NCBI GenBank assembly: GCA_022605955.1
Contig: JAKCOZ010000007.1
Coordinates: 12,591,501-12,655,500, forward strand
Length of the DNA stretch: 64,000 nt
Source: Rallus limicola
Taxonomy: Eukaryota > Chordata > Aves > Gruiformes > Rallidae
Direction of reading: 5' to 3'
A model generated the notes under the pieces. It ran no database searches, had not been told where the DNA came from, and saw only the letters and a list, made by a program, of their open reading frames with translations. This document shows, piece after piece, positions 24,183-34,633 of the stretch. Position 1 is the first letter of the stretch. Each line of letters starts with the position of its first letter. Made by a program: the position numbers and the translations under genes.

Positions 24183-26071
24183 ATGCTGTGGTATTTATTC
24201 ACATGGCTGTGGTCACAGCTGTGGCAGCAAAACTACCGTATGCTGTATGCAATCCTGGCAGGATTTTCTACCATGTCGAGGCTGCGTCTCCTGTTCTTGT
24301 ATTTTATGATAACAGTCTATGATACAGTAATATTGAGGATCGTGAATTTGTGCTGGTACTTGTATGAGATCTTGCTGCCCTGTCCATTCCTTGGACAGGG
24401 AGGGTTTAATAACAGCAGTTGGTATGGTGGGAGTACTGCTTTCTTTTCCTTTGGGCTAAATACAACAACTCTGCTAGCAGTTTTTAAAAACTTTCAATAT
24501 CCCTGGGATATTCTAACTAGCATTTTGCTGTTTTTCGGTTTGCTGCATATGGTTCAGTTGTTGTCAAATATTAAGCAGAGTTTTATGAATACCACTCAAG
24601 AGTTTTCTGCAAGGCCAGATAATCATGAGTGGCAGGGCATGTGGCAGAGCATGGGCAGGTACCTAGGCACTTTCTCATGTCCGATGGTTTGGAGTTTCAC
24701 TCCTGAGCAGTTACAGGACTCTGATAAAGTGACTGCATATCTGAAAAGAAATTGCTCTAAGTTTCCCAGAGATGGACACCTTACTGCACTGTGCTGGGCC
24801 CTGGCCACTATTTACCAAACACTGCTTGATAGCAGGCAGCACTGTCAGTACTGTCAGCACTGTCAGTGGGAAAGGAAGGAAAACAAACCAGCAGAGACTA
24901 CAGCTGCTGCAACCCCTATGACTAGCACTGAGGCTACTGTAACTTCTGTGACTAGCACTGTGGCTACTGCAACTTGTCCAACCGATGCTGCAGCTACTGC
25001 AACCCCTACAGCAGATACTGCTGATAAAACAAAAAAACAATCCCCGCCAGTGTCTGTTGCTCCCGTACAAAAGAGGAAACACACAAAGAAATCAGTTCGT
25101 GTAGTGAAGGATGAGGATGAAGCAGGGCCACCTGGAGCATGTCAGGATGGAGCGGGGCCATCTCAGGCATCTCAGGATGAGGCAGAACCAGAGGTTGTCA
25201 CAGGATCCCTGACCCTGAGTGAGCTGCATGAGGTTCCAAAAGATTTCAGCCGCCGCCCAGGTGAGCACATCATCACTTGGTTGCTCCGATGCTGGGATCA
25301 AGGGGCCAGTAGTCTGGAATTAGATGGCAGGGAGGCCAAGCAGTTGGGATCCCTAGCTAGAGAAGGAGGCATTGACAAGGAAATTGGGAAAAAGCCAGAA
25401 ATCCTCAGCCTCTGGAGGCGACTACTGTCAAGAAAAGGTATCCCATAAAGGAATATATTACATGTCAGTCACCCAAGTGTAACAGCATAGAGGCAGTTAT
25501 CCAAGACCTGAGAGAATTAACTGTACGGGAGATCATTTATTATGATCTGGACAATACACAGTATCCCTCTGATCCTGATGAAGTTATATGCACCCCAGAT
25601 ATGTGGCGTAAGGTTGTATGACGTGCACCAGCAGGGCACACCAATTCACTAGCATCAATAGACTGGGATGATGCATATCCACCAACTGTAGATCAAGTGT
25701 CCTGGCGACTCCGGAAATATCAGGACAATGTTTCCCTCTCTGTGATCGAAGTGGTAGAGAAACTGGTCAAACGACATGACAAAAATGTGTGCAACTCCCA
25801 ACCCCTATGGGGCAATGTTGCAGCTACTGGGAGAAAGTGTCCATCATCCCAGAAGGGAGGATACAGAAGGTACACACCACGAGACACGCTGCGAGAGCAG
25901 CTGTGGTCTTACCTGCATGACCATGGTGAGGACATGAGGAAGTGGCATATGCAGCCCACCTCAGCCCTCCAGGCACGAGTAAATGAGCTGTGAGGTAAAA
26001 GAATCGCACAACGCGATTTTGTCAGGAAGAAGACTGCACCAGTGAGCAGCCAATACAATCAGCAACAATAG
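24183..26071 (+). pseudogene. gag: Broken gag of the provirus
   Basis: Retroviral structural polyprotein. I chose the ATG at 24183; the frame is open from a TTG at 24159. The first 130 residues are strongly hydrophobic, with membrane-like stretches at about 1-15, 34-65 and 109-128 and several N-X-S/T sites, unusual for a Gag matrix domain. A short Cys/His/Gln repeat and a Thr/Ala-rich linker follow (residues about 218-280), then an acidic, Gly/Gln-rich stretch. From about residue 338 comes a capsid-like domain ('HIITWLLRCWDQGASSLEL'). The frame is lost near 25434, where an A-run seems one base short, and ends at 25448. Capsid-like coding continues in another frame, with stops TGA 25619-25621, TGA 25991-25993 and TAG 26069-26071. 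No CCHC zinc knuckle is visible. Not functional. Confidence 0.85.
24836..25020 (+). repeat. Coding minisatellites within gag
   Basis: Two repeat stretches. At about 24839-24868 a 9-base unit (ACTGTCAGT-like) occurs three times and encodes a His/Cys/Gln run ('HCQYCQHCQW'). At 24897-25020 imperfect 42-base units such as 'CCTATGACTAGCACTGAGG' encode a Thr/Ala/Val-rich linker. They lie between the hydrophobic N-terminal part and the capsid-like part. Confidence 0.8.
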
Positions 26072-27891
26072 AGGGGCCCTGCCTCCAGCCAGGTGGAGGA
26101 GAGGGATAACCGTGTTTATTGGACTGTGTGGATCCGATGGCCTGGCACGTCAGACCCACAGGAGTACAAGGCTCTGGTGGATACTGGTGCCCAGTGTACG
26201 CTAATGCCATTGAATCATGTAGGGACAGAACCTGTCAGCATTTCTGGAGTGACAGGGGGATCCCAACAATTGACTGTGTTAGAGGCTGAAGTGAGCTTAA
26301 CTGGGAAGGACTGGGAGAAACACCCAATTGTGACTGGCCCAGAAGCTCCATGCATTTTAAGTATAGATTACCTCCATAGAGGTTATTTCAAAGACCCAAA
26401 AGGGGACCAGTGGGCTTTTGGAATAGTTGCTTTGGAGACAGAAGACATTGAGCAATTGCATGCCTTGCCTGGACTCTCAGATGATCCTTCTGTTGTGGGG
26501 TTGTTGAAGGTCGAAGAACAGCAAGTGCCAATTGCTACAACGACGGTGCACAAGAGACAATACCATACTGACCGTGATTCCCTGATCCCCATCCATAAGC
26601 TGACTCGTCAACTGGAGAGTCACGGGGTGATCAGCCAAACCCGCTCACCCTTTAACAGTCCCATATTGCCAGTGCGGAAGTCCGATGGAGAGTGGAGGCT
26701 GACAGTGGATTATCGTGGCCTAAACGAAGTCACTCCAAGTATGAGTGTTGCTGTACCAGACATGCTGGAACTGCAGTATGAATTGAAGTCAAAGGCAGCC
26801 AAGTGGTATGTCACAATTAACATTACAAATGCTTTCTTCTAAATACCACGGGCGCCAGAGTGCAGGCCACAATTTGCTTTCACTTGGAGGGGCATCCAAT
26901 ACACGTGGAATTGTCTGCCCCAGGGGTGGAAACACAGCCCCACCATTTGCCATGGACTAATCCAGACCACACTGGAAAAGGGTGAAGCCCCAGAGCACCT
27001 GCAGTATATTGATGACATCATTGTATGGGGCAATACAGCCGAGGAAGTATTTGAGAAAGGAAAAAGGATAATTCAAATCCTTTTGGAAGCTGGTTTTGCT
27101 ATAAAGCAAAGTAAAGTCAAGGGGCCTACACGAGAAATCCAGTTTTTGGGAATAAAATGGCAGGATGGGCATCGTCAGATTCCAATGGACATTATCAATA
27201 AAATAGCAGCTATGTCTCCACCAAGCAACAAAAAGGAAACACAAGCTTCCTTAGGTGTTATAGGTTTTTGGCAAATGCATATCCCAAACTACAGTCTCAT
27301 TGTGAGCCCACTCTACCACGTAACTCGGAAGAAGAATGATTTCCAATGGGGCCCTGAGCAGCAGCAAGCCTTTGAGCAGATCAAACGCAAGATAGTCCAT
27401 GCAGTGGCCCTTGGGCCTGTCCGGACAGGGACAGATGTTAAAAATGTGCTTTACACTGCAGCCAGGGAGAATGGCCCTACCTGGAGTCTCTGGCAGAAAG
27501 CACAAGGGGAGACTAGAGGTCGACTGCTGGGGTTTTGGAGTCGGGTCTACAAAGGATCTGAGGCCAATTATACTCCAACAGAAAAGGAAATACTGGCCGC
27601 CTATGAAGGGGTTCGAGCCGCTTCAGAAGTGATTGGAACTGAAGCCCAGCTCCTCCTGGCACCCCGACTGCCGGTGCTGGGCTGGATGTTCAAAGGGAAG
27701 ATCCCTTGTACACATCATGCCACTGATGCTATGTGGAGCAAGTGGGTTGCACTAATTACTCAGCAGGCTCGAATAGGAAACCCTAATCGCCCAGGAATCG
27801 TGGAAGTGATCACAGACTGGCCAGAAGGCAAAGATTTTGGGATGTCACCAGAGGATGAGGAGGTGACACGTGCTGAAGAAGCCCCACCTTA
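26072..27891 (+). pseudogene. pol: Broken protease-reverse transcriptase (pro-pol)
   Basis: Protease and reverse transcriptase of the provirus, open from just after the TAG at 26069 and in the same frame as the end of gag. The aspartic protease active site 'LVDTGAQCTLM' is at about 26174-26206. Reverse transcriptase starts with 'SPILPVRKSDGEWRLTVDYR' near 26660. In motif A the catalytic aspartate is replaced by asparagine (AAC, 26819-26821), and a TAA stop follows at 26840-26842. Beyond it the frame is open again: 'LPQGWKHSPTICHG', the catalytic 'YIDD' box at 27005-27016, thumb and connection ('YTPTEKEILAAYEGV'). The coding sequence ends at the right-hand 80-bp repeat, before RNase H and integrase. 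The last frame runs on into that repeat to 27952. Confidence 0.92.
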
Positions 27892-27971
27892 CAGGATAAA
27901 GTGTCATTACAGTTATCATCAGGATATTGACAGCTATTTTTCTGTTGATTAACATTAACAGGATGCCAGAG
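27892..27971. repeat. 80-bp direct repeat, right copy
   Basis: Second copy of 23388-23467, with three differences in 80 bases (two substitutions inside, one near the right end). It follows the last pol codons without any 3' LTR between. The unique genomic flank begins with 'GTTACATTTTTATACAGCC'. Confidence 0.93.
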
Positions 27972-29349
27972 GTTACATTTTTATACAGCCTTTCTCCCTG
28001 TGCAATTTCAACCTAGAGCGAGAAAAGGAAACCAGGTTCAGAAAATTGGGGAGCTGCATGATATGCAACACTTGATAGACTTACATATTACATTAGTTTT
28101 CTGTCTTGTTCAGTAATCTGCTTTTCAGATGTTAGGAATAATGTAACTCAAAATTATCTCAAGTTCATGAAGGTGATTTCTCCACTAGCATAGAAATTTC
28201 CATTTCAGTTAAAGGAGAAAGCCAAGGTAACATTCACTGAAGTGGATACAAGACAACACTGATTTCAGTGTGTTACTATTGAAGCTAATTTAAAATTCCA
28301 CTAAGTTTTTAATGAGGGCTTTGCCCACAGCATGTATGTGGGAAGCCTACTGATTGGGTCATCCATTAAAAAAACAGTTCAAAATGCAAGTCCAACTAAA
28401 GACTTCAATCCCAAGATTTATATACATCAACATATGCTAGCTTTTTATTTCTTATCATGATGAAGACAAGCTAGTCTTAATTATGGAAAAATAATCTCAT
28501 TACTGACTTTGTTTTTTTTTAAGTATGACAACTGATTGATCTTATTTTAATATGTTCTTCCAACACCTTTGAAAAGGAAAGTTTAGACTCAACATTTTCC
28601 CATAAAATTCACCCTTACTGCTGTCCTTTAAAGTCTGTCTGTGTTAACAGAACATATATTTTTTCTTTCATTTAGAAGTGTACCATGACTTTGTGTCAAA
28701 TAATTTAATGATGAAGATAATGTACTTAAAGAAATATTCTCACAAAGATGTTTCACTTCTTTTTGTCCAGAGAGAATAATCAGAACTGTCATTCCACTCA
28801 AGTAACTTAAAGACAACATTTAGGAAGATAGAATTTTAAAACTCAAATTATAATTGGCTTCCTCTAAATCAAATATCATGCTGAATTGGTAACATAGATG
28901 ATTAAATACAAGTGCACAAAATGAACTAATCAGTTGACAACAAGGAGATTTTAACATTACAAAAAACCAAAACCCAAACCACTTTAAGATGAAAAGTACA
29001 AAATACTGCTAATGTTGAATGTTCCTGAAGTGATTCACATACGGAAACAGAACCATTCCCATATCAATCAAGTGAACCTCTCCAAAAAGTGTTCTCACCT
29101 GATATGATTTTAGCCTACTGAACCTGTGCTGAGTAAGTGTTAGCTGATTTATCTTTATTATCTTGAACAAGTCATTCTCAGTCTTTCTAATTAGGGAAGC
29201 TACATATAGAAAAAAGATTACTATCTCTTATAGCTTGTTATTAACTGAATTTAGTCTTCAGTCTCTAAGGAGTAAATCCAGTATTTCCAGCTGCCAAATA
29301 AATAATACTGGAAAACAAAACAAAAAAAACCAACAAAAAAGAGTATCTC
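27972..29349. other. Unique AT-rich DNA, nothing recognised
   Basis: Right flank of the provirus. No integrase, env or 3' LTR is found here, and no host gene. Confidence 0.6.
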
Positions 29350-29657
29350 ACAGCTAGGTGAGATATCTCACAGTAGGTGCCCAACTCATAACTCTAGGAT
29401 TAAGAGTCCCAAGCTCTACAACTACTCCAGCCCTCTGAGCCCAGCATTACCTACTAAAAAGAGGACTGTTGCTGTTACAGAACCCCATTGAACTCCCTCT
29501 TTCCAACAAGCCCGTTTTATGGGGTAGTGATGTCAAGTGGTATGGAAAACAGCCTGGGCTAACTCAGCTCACCTGTGCTGACTCAGCTCACCTGTGCTGA
29601 CTCAGCTCACCTGTGCAGGCTGCTTGGGGAGGTTAACTCTGGCCTGGCCAGAACTAG
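29350..29657 (-). mobile_element. Probable LTR fragment (antisense)
   Basis: Read on the minus strand it begins near 29657 with 'GTTCTGGCCAGGCCAGAG' and a 'GTTAAC', like the starts of the other LTRs here, and contains 'TGTTTTCCATACCACTTGAC', close to the conserved U3 motif (ATTCCATACCA) of this LTR group. A 19-bp triplication lies inside its U3. The 3' part and end are not clear, and the left boundary is a guess. It directly abuts CR1 sequence on the right, so it may have truncated that CR1. Confidence 0.45.
29562..29618. repeat. Tandem repeat, 19 bp x 3
   Basis: 'ACTCAGCTCACCTGTGCTG' occurs at 29562, 29581 and 29600, the last copy with its final bases changed. It sits inside the probable antisense LTR, in the position of U3 enhancer repeats. 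Confidence 0.92.
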
Positions 29658-30230
29658 GACATAACTTCATCTGCCAGTTGCTTCAGGACCCATGGATGAT
29701 TCTCATCAGGTTCCATCCCATTGACTTGTGCACTTTTAGGTTTCTTACTGGTTCTTCTCTTACAGTGTGTGGTTCTTCATTCTCCCAATCCCTGACTTTG
29801 CTTTCTATGACCTGGGCATTTTTGCCTTCTGTGACCTGGGCATTGTGACTAGAGCCTTACTAGGGAAAAAAATTCATTGAGTATCTCAGCCTTCTCCATA
29901 TCCTGGATAACCAGATCTCATGTTTCATTCCAGAGTGGGTCCAAATTTTCCCTCATATTCTTTTTATCACTGGCACACTTATAAACATTTTTCTTGTTAC
30001 CCTTGATGTCTATGGCCAGATTTATTTCTATCATGGCTTTAGCTTTCCTGACCTGATTCCTGGCTGTTCAGACATATTATCTGTATTCGTCTCAGGATAC
30101 CTCTCTTTGCTTCCATCCTCTGCAGGCTTCTTTTTTGTGTTTGAGTTTAGGTCCAGCAAAGGCACCTCTCTTCATTGTCTCCCTAACACTTGAAGTGATA
30201 GATATTTCATTTTTAATAATTTTTATTTCC
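29658..30230 (-). mobile_element. CR1 ORF2 fragment between EN and RT
   Basis: Translation of the minus strand gives CR1 ORF2 linker motifs: 'LKHKKEACRGWKQ', '[14 protein letters not shown]', '[16 protein letters not shown]', 'DLVIQDMEKAEILN', then 'NLKVHKSMG' and 'VLKQLADEVM' near 29670-29720. This is the part of the element between the endonuclease and the reverse-transcriptase core. At the right end a bit of late endonuclease sequence ('RGA.LLDL'-like, near 30150-30165) joins the linker directly, so about 90 codons seem deleted inside. Several frame shifts and stops are present. On the left the element stops at the LTR piece at 29657. No CR1 3' end is nearby, unlike in all other copies here. 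Confidence 0.85.
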
Positions 30231-33200
30231 AGAAGGGAAGCAGGGTTTAATCAGCCGGTATCTGAACTTTCATACTATTTGTAAAGTTCATTGTGTTCCT
30301 CAGTTTTGAACACATATGGTATCTTCATTATTCATTTCAAGAGACAAGGCAAATTCTATGGTCTTAACTCAATCTGCTGTTGTTACCCTGCTCTGCTAAG
30401 ATGTATTACATAACCACACACTTGGAGCTATCTATTAAGATTTCTATTTTGGTCTGGAAGAATGACAATCCCAAATACATGCATATGGTTCTTTTTGGTT
30501 CCTTCCTTCTTTGACCTCTGAGGTATTTTGCCTAGCTGAAAATCCCACAAAGGTGATTCTGTAAGAAAGCAAGGATGGAAGAACCTGCTCATTTAAGATC
30601 TCTAAGCTTATTCTAGAATGATACTCAGTGTTTAAAGTTATAATTTAAATTTAAGCCTTTTAATCTTTTTTCTCATAATTTATTTTAAAAACAGACAATT
30701 ACCCAAAATGCCAGTGATTTCTTTCTCTAAACATGCTTACGTTTTCCTGAGTTCCATGTCCCATTATTTTTTTTTCTGTACTACCATGACCCTGTCCAAA
30801 TAAGGAGTTGAGAACAAAGATGATTAGGGGAATGGTAGAATTGCTTTGAAGAATAAAAGCAGCTTTGTTTACAGGTGGTTGATGCAGAGAATCCCTGCAT
30901 TACAAATAAACTTTGAGCCTCACTAGGATAACTGTCTCTGTTTCTCCTTAGCCCTAATGGAGTTAGAACGCTTTGGAAAGCAACATTCTTTTCATGCATA
31001 CTCACAGAATATATTTATCATGTAACTAAAAAGGACTCTGGATCACCTACATGTCCCAAACTCCTCTTTCCAAAGCAGGAATAATTCTCCTTCATTATAG
31101 CAAAGGCTTTAAATAGCAAAAGACAGTTCTAATGGAACCAGTAAGATTTCTTCCATGGCCTTCAGTAGGAGTGGAACTAGTGGTGTGCTAGGTCACATTC
31201 AGTATTGTGAAACTTGCTAGGATATTGGAACTTATTTGGACATTTTAAAATAACATCTGCAGAGTCTGCATCCTCTTTATCTGTCTTGGTGATATTTTAG
31301 ATCAAGGAGAGAATAAATTAATGTCATCTCTTGTCTCTGCGTGGTCATGGAATCATTTCTAATACAGTAATTTTTGATGTAAGTAGATTGAGAAGGTCTC
31401 TTGCCTTCTGAGCTGAGAATATTAGAGATTATTGCTAAAAATCCTGATTTCACAGGGCAGTTATAATAGCAATCTTGTGAACCAAATATGAATAATTAAA
31501 TGGACAAGTAGATTAATGAAGTTTTGAAAGGTGAAACTCTTCACATAAGAAAGAAAAATGAAAGGACAGAAATATTTGTGTTAGATTCCTCTGTTAATAT
31601 GTCTCCATATTTTGATCACTGTAGAACTCATTTGGAAATGAAGCATGCAAGTTTGGCTAATTGGATACATATATGCAATAAATAATGCTTCATTTTCTTA
31701 GTGATTCCGTGCATGTAAAATCCTGCATTTTGCTGCATAAAAAAAAGAAGAGAGAAAAGACTAGGAACTTGGTATTACAATTAAAACATTTATTTATTTT
31801 TAGAAGCTTAATTTGTACATAATATCCATTCTCACTATTCCTAAAAAGACTTCTACCATGTTTCATTCCTGGATACTGTTTAACACAGCCCAGTTTGGCT
31901 TCATTTAATTCAGAGCAAAATGTATTCTGATACAAGTTGGGATGAACAAAGAGAAATTATTGCTTTATTTTTTTTTGCTTTCAACACTTCCCAATACAAT
32001 AATTACATATAAAAGCATGTGCCTTCATGCCAAGATACGCTGCATTAAAATATCATGAGAGTGTGGTAGGGCTCACAGGCGCCATTCTCGCTTTCTTGTA
32101 AAATGATATATTCTCCTTCTATATTTGAAATATGAGATTACCATAAACAGACAATGAAAGCTACTGTTTTAAACCTCCATTGTCCGAGACATTTGGAGTC
32201 ATGTTATAAATCCAACACAGTCCTGCTATATGCATAATGGTTGTAATGCAAACAAGGTGTTTTATTTATTGAATCTTGATGTATATCTTTTCTATTCTAC
32301 TGATTCCTCAAGTACCTCTTCTGAAATGTCTCAGCTAATCACAGATACTAATTATGACTTTAAGATATGCAATTTGTGAGACTTAGCCATTTAAAATGAA
32401 TGTCATTTAACAGAACACTTATTCTCTCATTAGTGGAGATAAATATGCATGATTCTAAGTGTTTTTTATTCAGGTTATATACTCAAAACTTGTCCCTAAA
32501 GGCTGCCCTTAATGAAAGTTCTTTTTGGATCAGCAGTGTTACATACAAAAACAAGATAATAGGTTGACTTTTATATATTCTTGTAGTCTTATTCTGTACC
32601 ATATCTGTCCAAATAGTTCTTGTGGTTTTTTTTGTTTTGTTTTGTTGGGGTTTTTTTTTCAGATTTTATCAAGAGTCTGCAGAAACCAGTGCAAGTCTGT
32701 TAAGTAAAAATTGAAAACAGTCAGGTCCTTAGGATCTACCTGTTTGGTTTACCAACCTGGCTTTCTATAATGATGTTCACTAGCAGAAGAAATTTAATGT
32801 CCATTTGAGGTCTTGCATTTTCTATATGTAATAAGGTTCTGCTCATTATCTGTTCTGGATGAAAATGGTAGTTATTAGCTATCCTGGTTAACAAAGGATT
32901 AGGTAAGGTATCATGGTCAAGTAACCACACAGTCCCATGTAAAGGCATGGCTAGGAACAAGGACTTTGAAAGACTTTTTCCATCTAGTCCCTTAATGTCT
33001 TCTCCAGTCAGGAAATGAAGAATGGATTGGAAGATGCCTGGCTGGCTTAGTCATTCCATAGGTGCTGAGCTCTGACTCCCTCTACCCCCTACCAGCCCAC
33101 ATGTCCGTACAAGATGTGTAAATACCTCACAAATCTTTTCCACACTTGCACACTTGTACATAGTGACCAGTACTATGCATGGAAATCAGCATCACAGAGA

Positions 33201-34633
33201 TGTCATCACAGGCAACTCTGCAGGTTCAAGGTTATCAAAGATGTAACAAGATCTACCCTAGCTTCCCAAAAGTGATACAAGACTTACATTATCTTCTGGT
33301 AGTATTTTTTGTAGTCATATGCATGCCACCCCCCTGAATGGTCAATAAAAAATATATATATAGAGGGTTTTTTTGGGTTTTTTTAGTGGTATGGCTTGAT
33401 AATACCTTTCAGTTCTTTCATCTATCATCTCCACTTATATTTTTATTATTTGGAAGAAAATACTGATACTCACAACTGCATGCTCCAGGAATACTTGCTT
33501 GAAGTATTTGTTTTATAACATCCTAAAATACACCTTCTAGGGTAACAGAGACATTGATTGTAAATTACTGTCCAGTGGTTAGAATATTGTTCTTTTTCCC
33601 TCACTGACTGATTCAGAAAGGTTTTTTGAGAAATCAGAGCAGCAGAGAGGTGCTACTCCTTGTGAACGAACAATCACCAAAGTTCAAGAAATAATATATG
33701 GAGAAAATCAGCTTACGGTGTGCAGCCTACTTGGACAAAAGCAAATATATTTGTATGCTAAATAGATACCAATTCTACATTTCAGGCAGGGGAAAGAAAG
33801 CAATAAATGCAGACCTCATTACATGTTCAGAAAGGTTAATTATAGTTCTTCCAAGACTAAAATCTATGAGCAAACTGTAAAGTACTAAACTGTCAATTCT
33901 CTCTCCAGGAAAAGCTTCTGCCCTGTCACGTTTCTTACCCTTTCTTCTCTCCTTAATAATGTAATGAAAATCAAACAGACAGCAGGCACAGCAGTAAGAA
34001 AAAAGTTATTTAAAAAATCAAAATCAAACGCCAAACCAACTAAGAACTCCCCTCCTCCCCCCCTGTAAAAAGCAACCTAGGAAAAAAAAAAGGAAATAAA
34101 GTCTGTCAAGATTCCAGATGGCTATACTGGTTTGGATATTATTATTAAATAAGGAAAGATAAGGTCCCAAGTCCATGTTTATGAATGTTAACGACAGAGT
34201 AATTTCCATTGACTTACCTTTAATCACTGTAATCACACCTTGATTATCCTTACCAGTCCACACCGATAATCTCACAGCCAGTGCTAAATATATTCATTGT
34301 CTTTGTTAGAAGTGTGTGCACATTGGTCCCCTGTACTTTAAGAACAGTTAAAGAAATGTTGGGACAGAAGAAGGAAAAATAAGGTTATAATAAAGGGGAC
34401 TGCCTGGCACTGAGAATAGATTTGTGTGTCCAGGGAGCTTAGAAGAGTGGTATTGATGGAATGATTTAGAAGGTGGTGTTAAAAGGAGTGTGTATTTTGC
34501 AAGGGTTCTCACCCATCATATCATTACTTTTGAGGAAAAGGACAGCTCCTTTTTTGTAAGTCCTGGCACCTGAGCATGTCTGATTGCTACCTGTGACATT
34601 CTATCTGACAGACTTAAATAATTTCTGATCTAT
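30231..34633. other. Unique AT-rich DNA, nothing recognised
   Basis: About 4.4 kb without a recognised gene or dispersed repeat. T-rich runs occur near 30770, 32630 and 33370. Open frames are short and featureless. Confidence 0.55.

Larger units (their letters stand above)
23468..27891 (+). mobile_element. 3'-truncated endogenous retrovirus, ERVL-like
   Basis: An old provirus in the order 5' LTR (23468-24061), tRNA primer-binding site (24069-24086), gag and pro-pol. It stops in pol just before the RNase H active domain. RNase H proper, integrase, any env, the polypurine tract and the 3' LTR are missing. The 'SPTICHG' motif after 'LPQGW' and the form of the region after reverse transcriptase resemble class III (ERV-L) elements, while the primer site is of lysine type. 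Breaks in gag and pol and the missing half make it inactive. An 80-bp direct repeat flanks it. Class assignment is by recalled motif resemblance and would need a tree. Confidence 0.9.

Noticed and set aside
27972..29349. Search for integrase, env, polypurine tract and 3' LTR of the provirus
   Set aside because: None found. The sequence after the 80-bp repeat is ordinary AT-rich flank.
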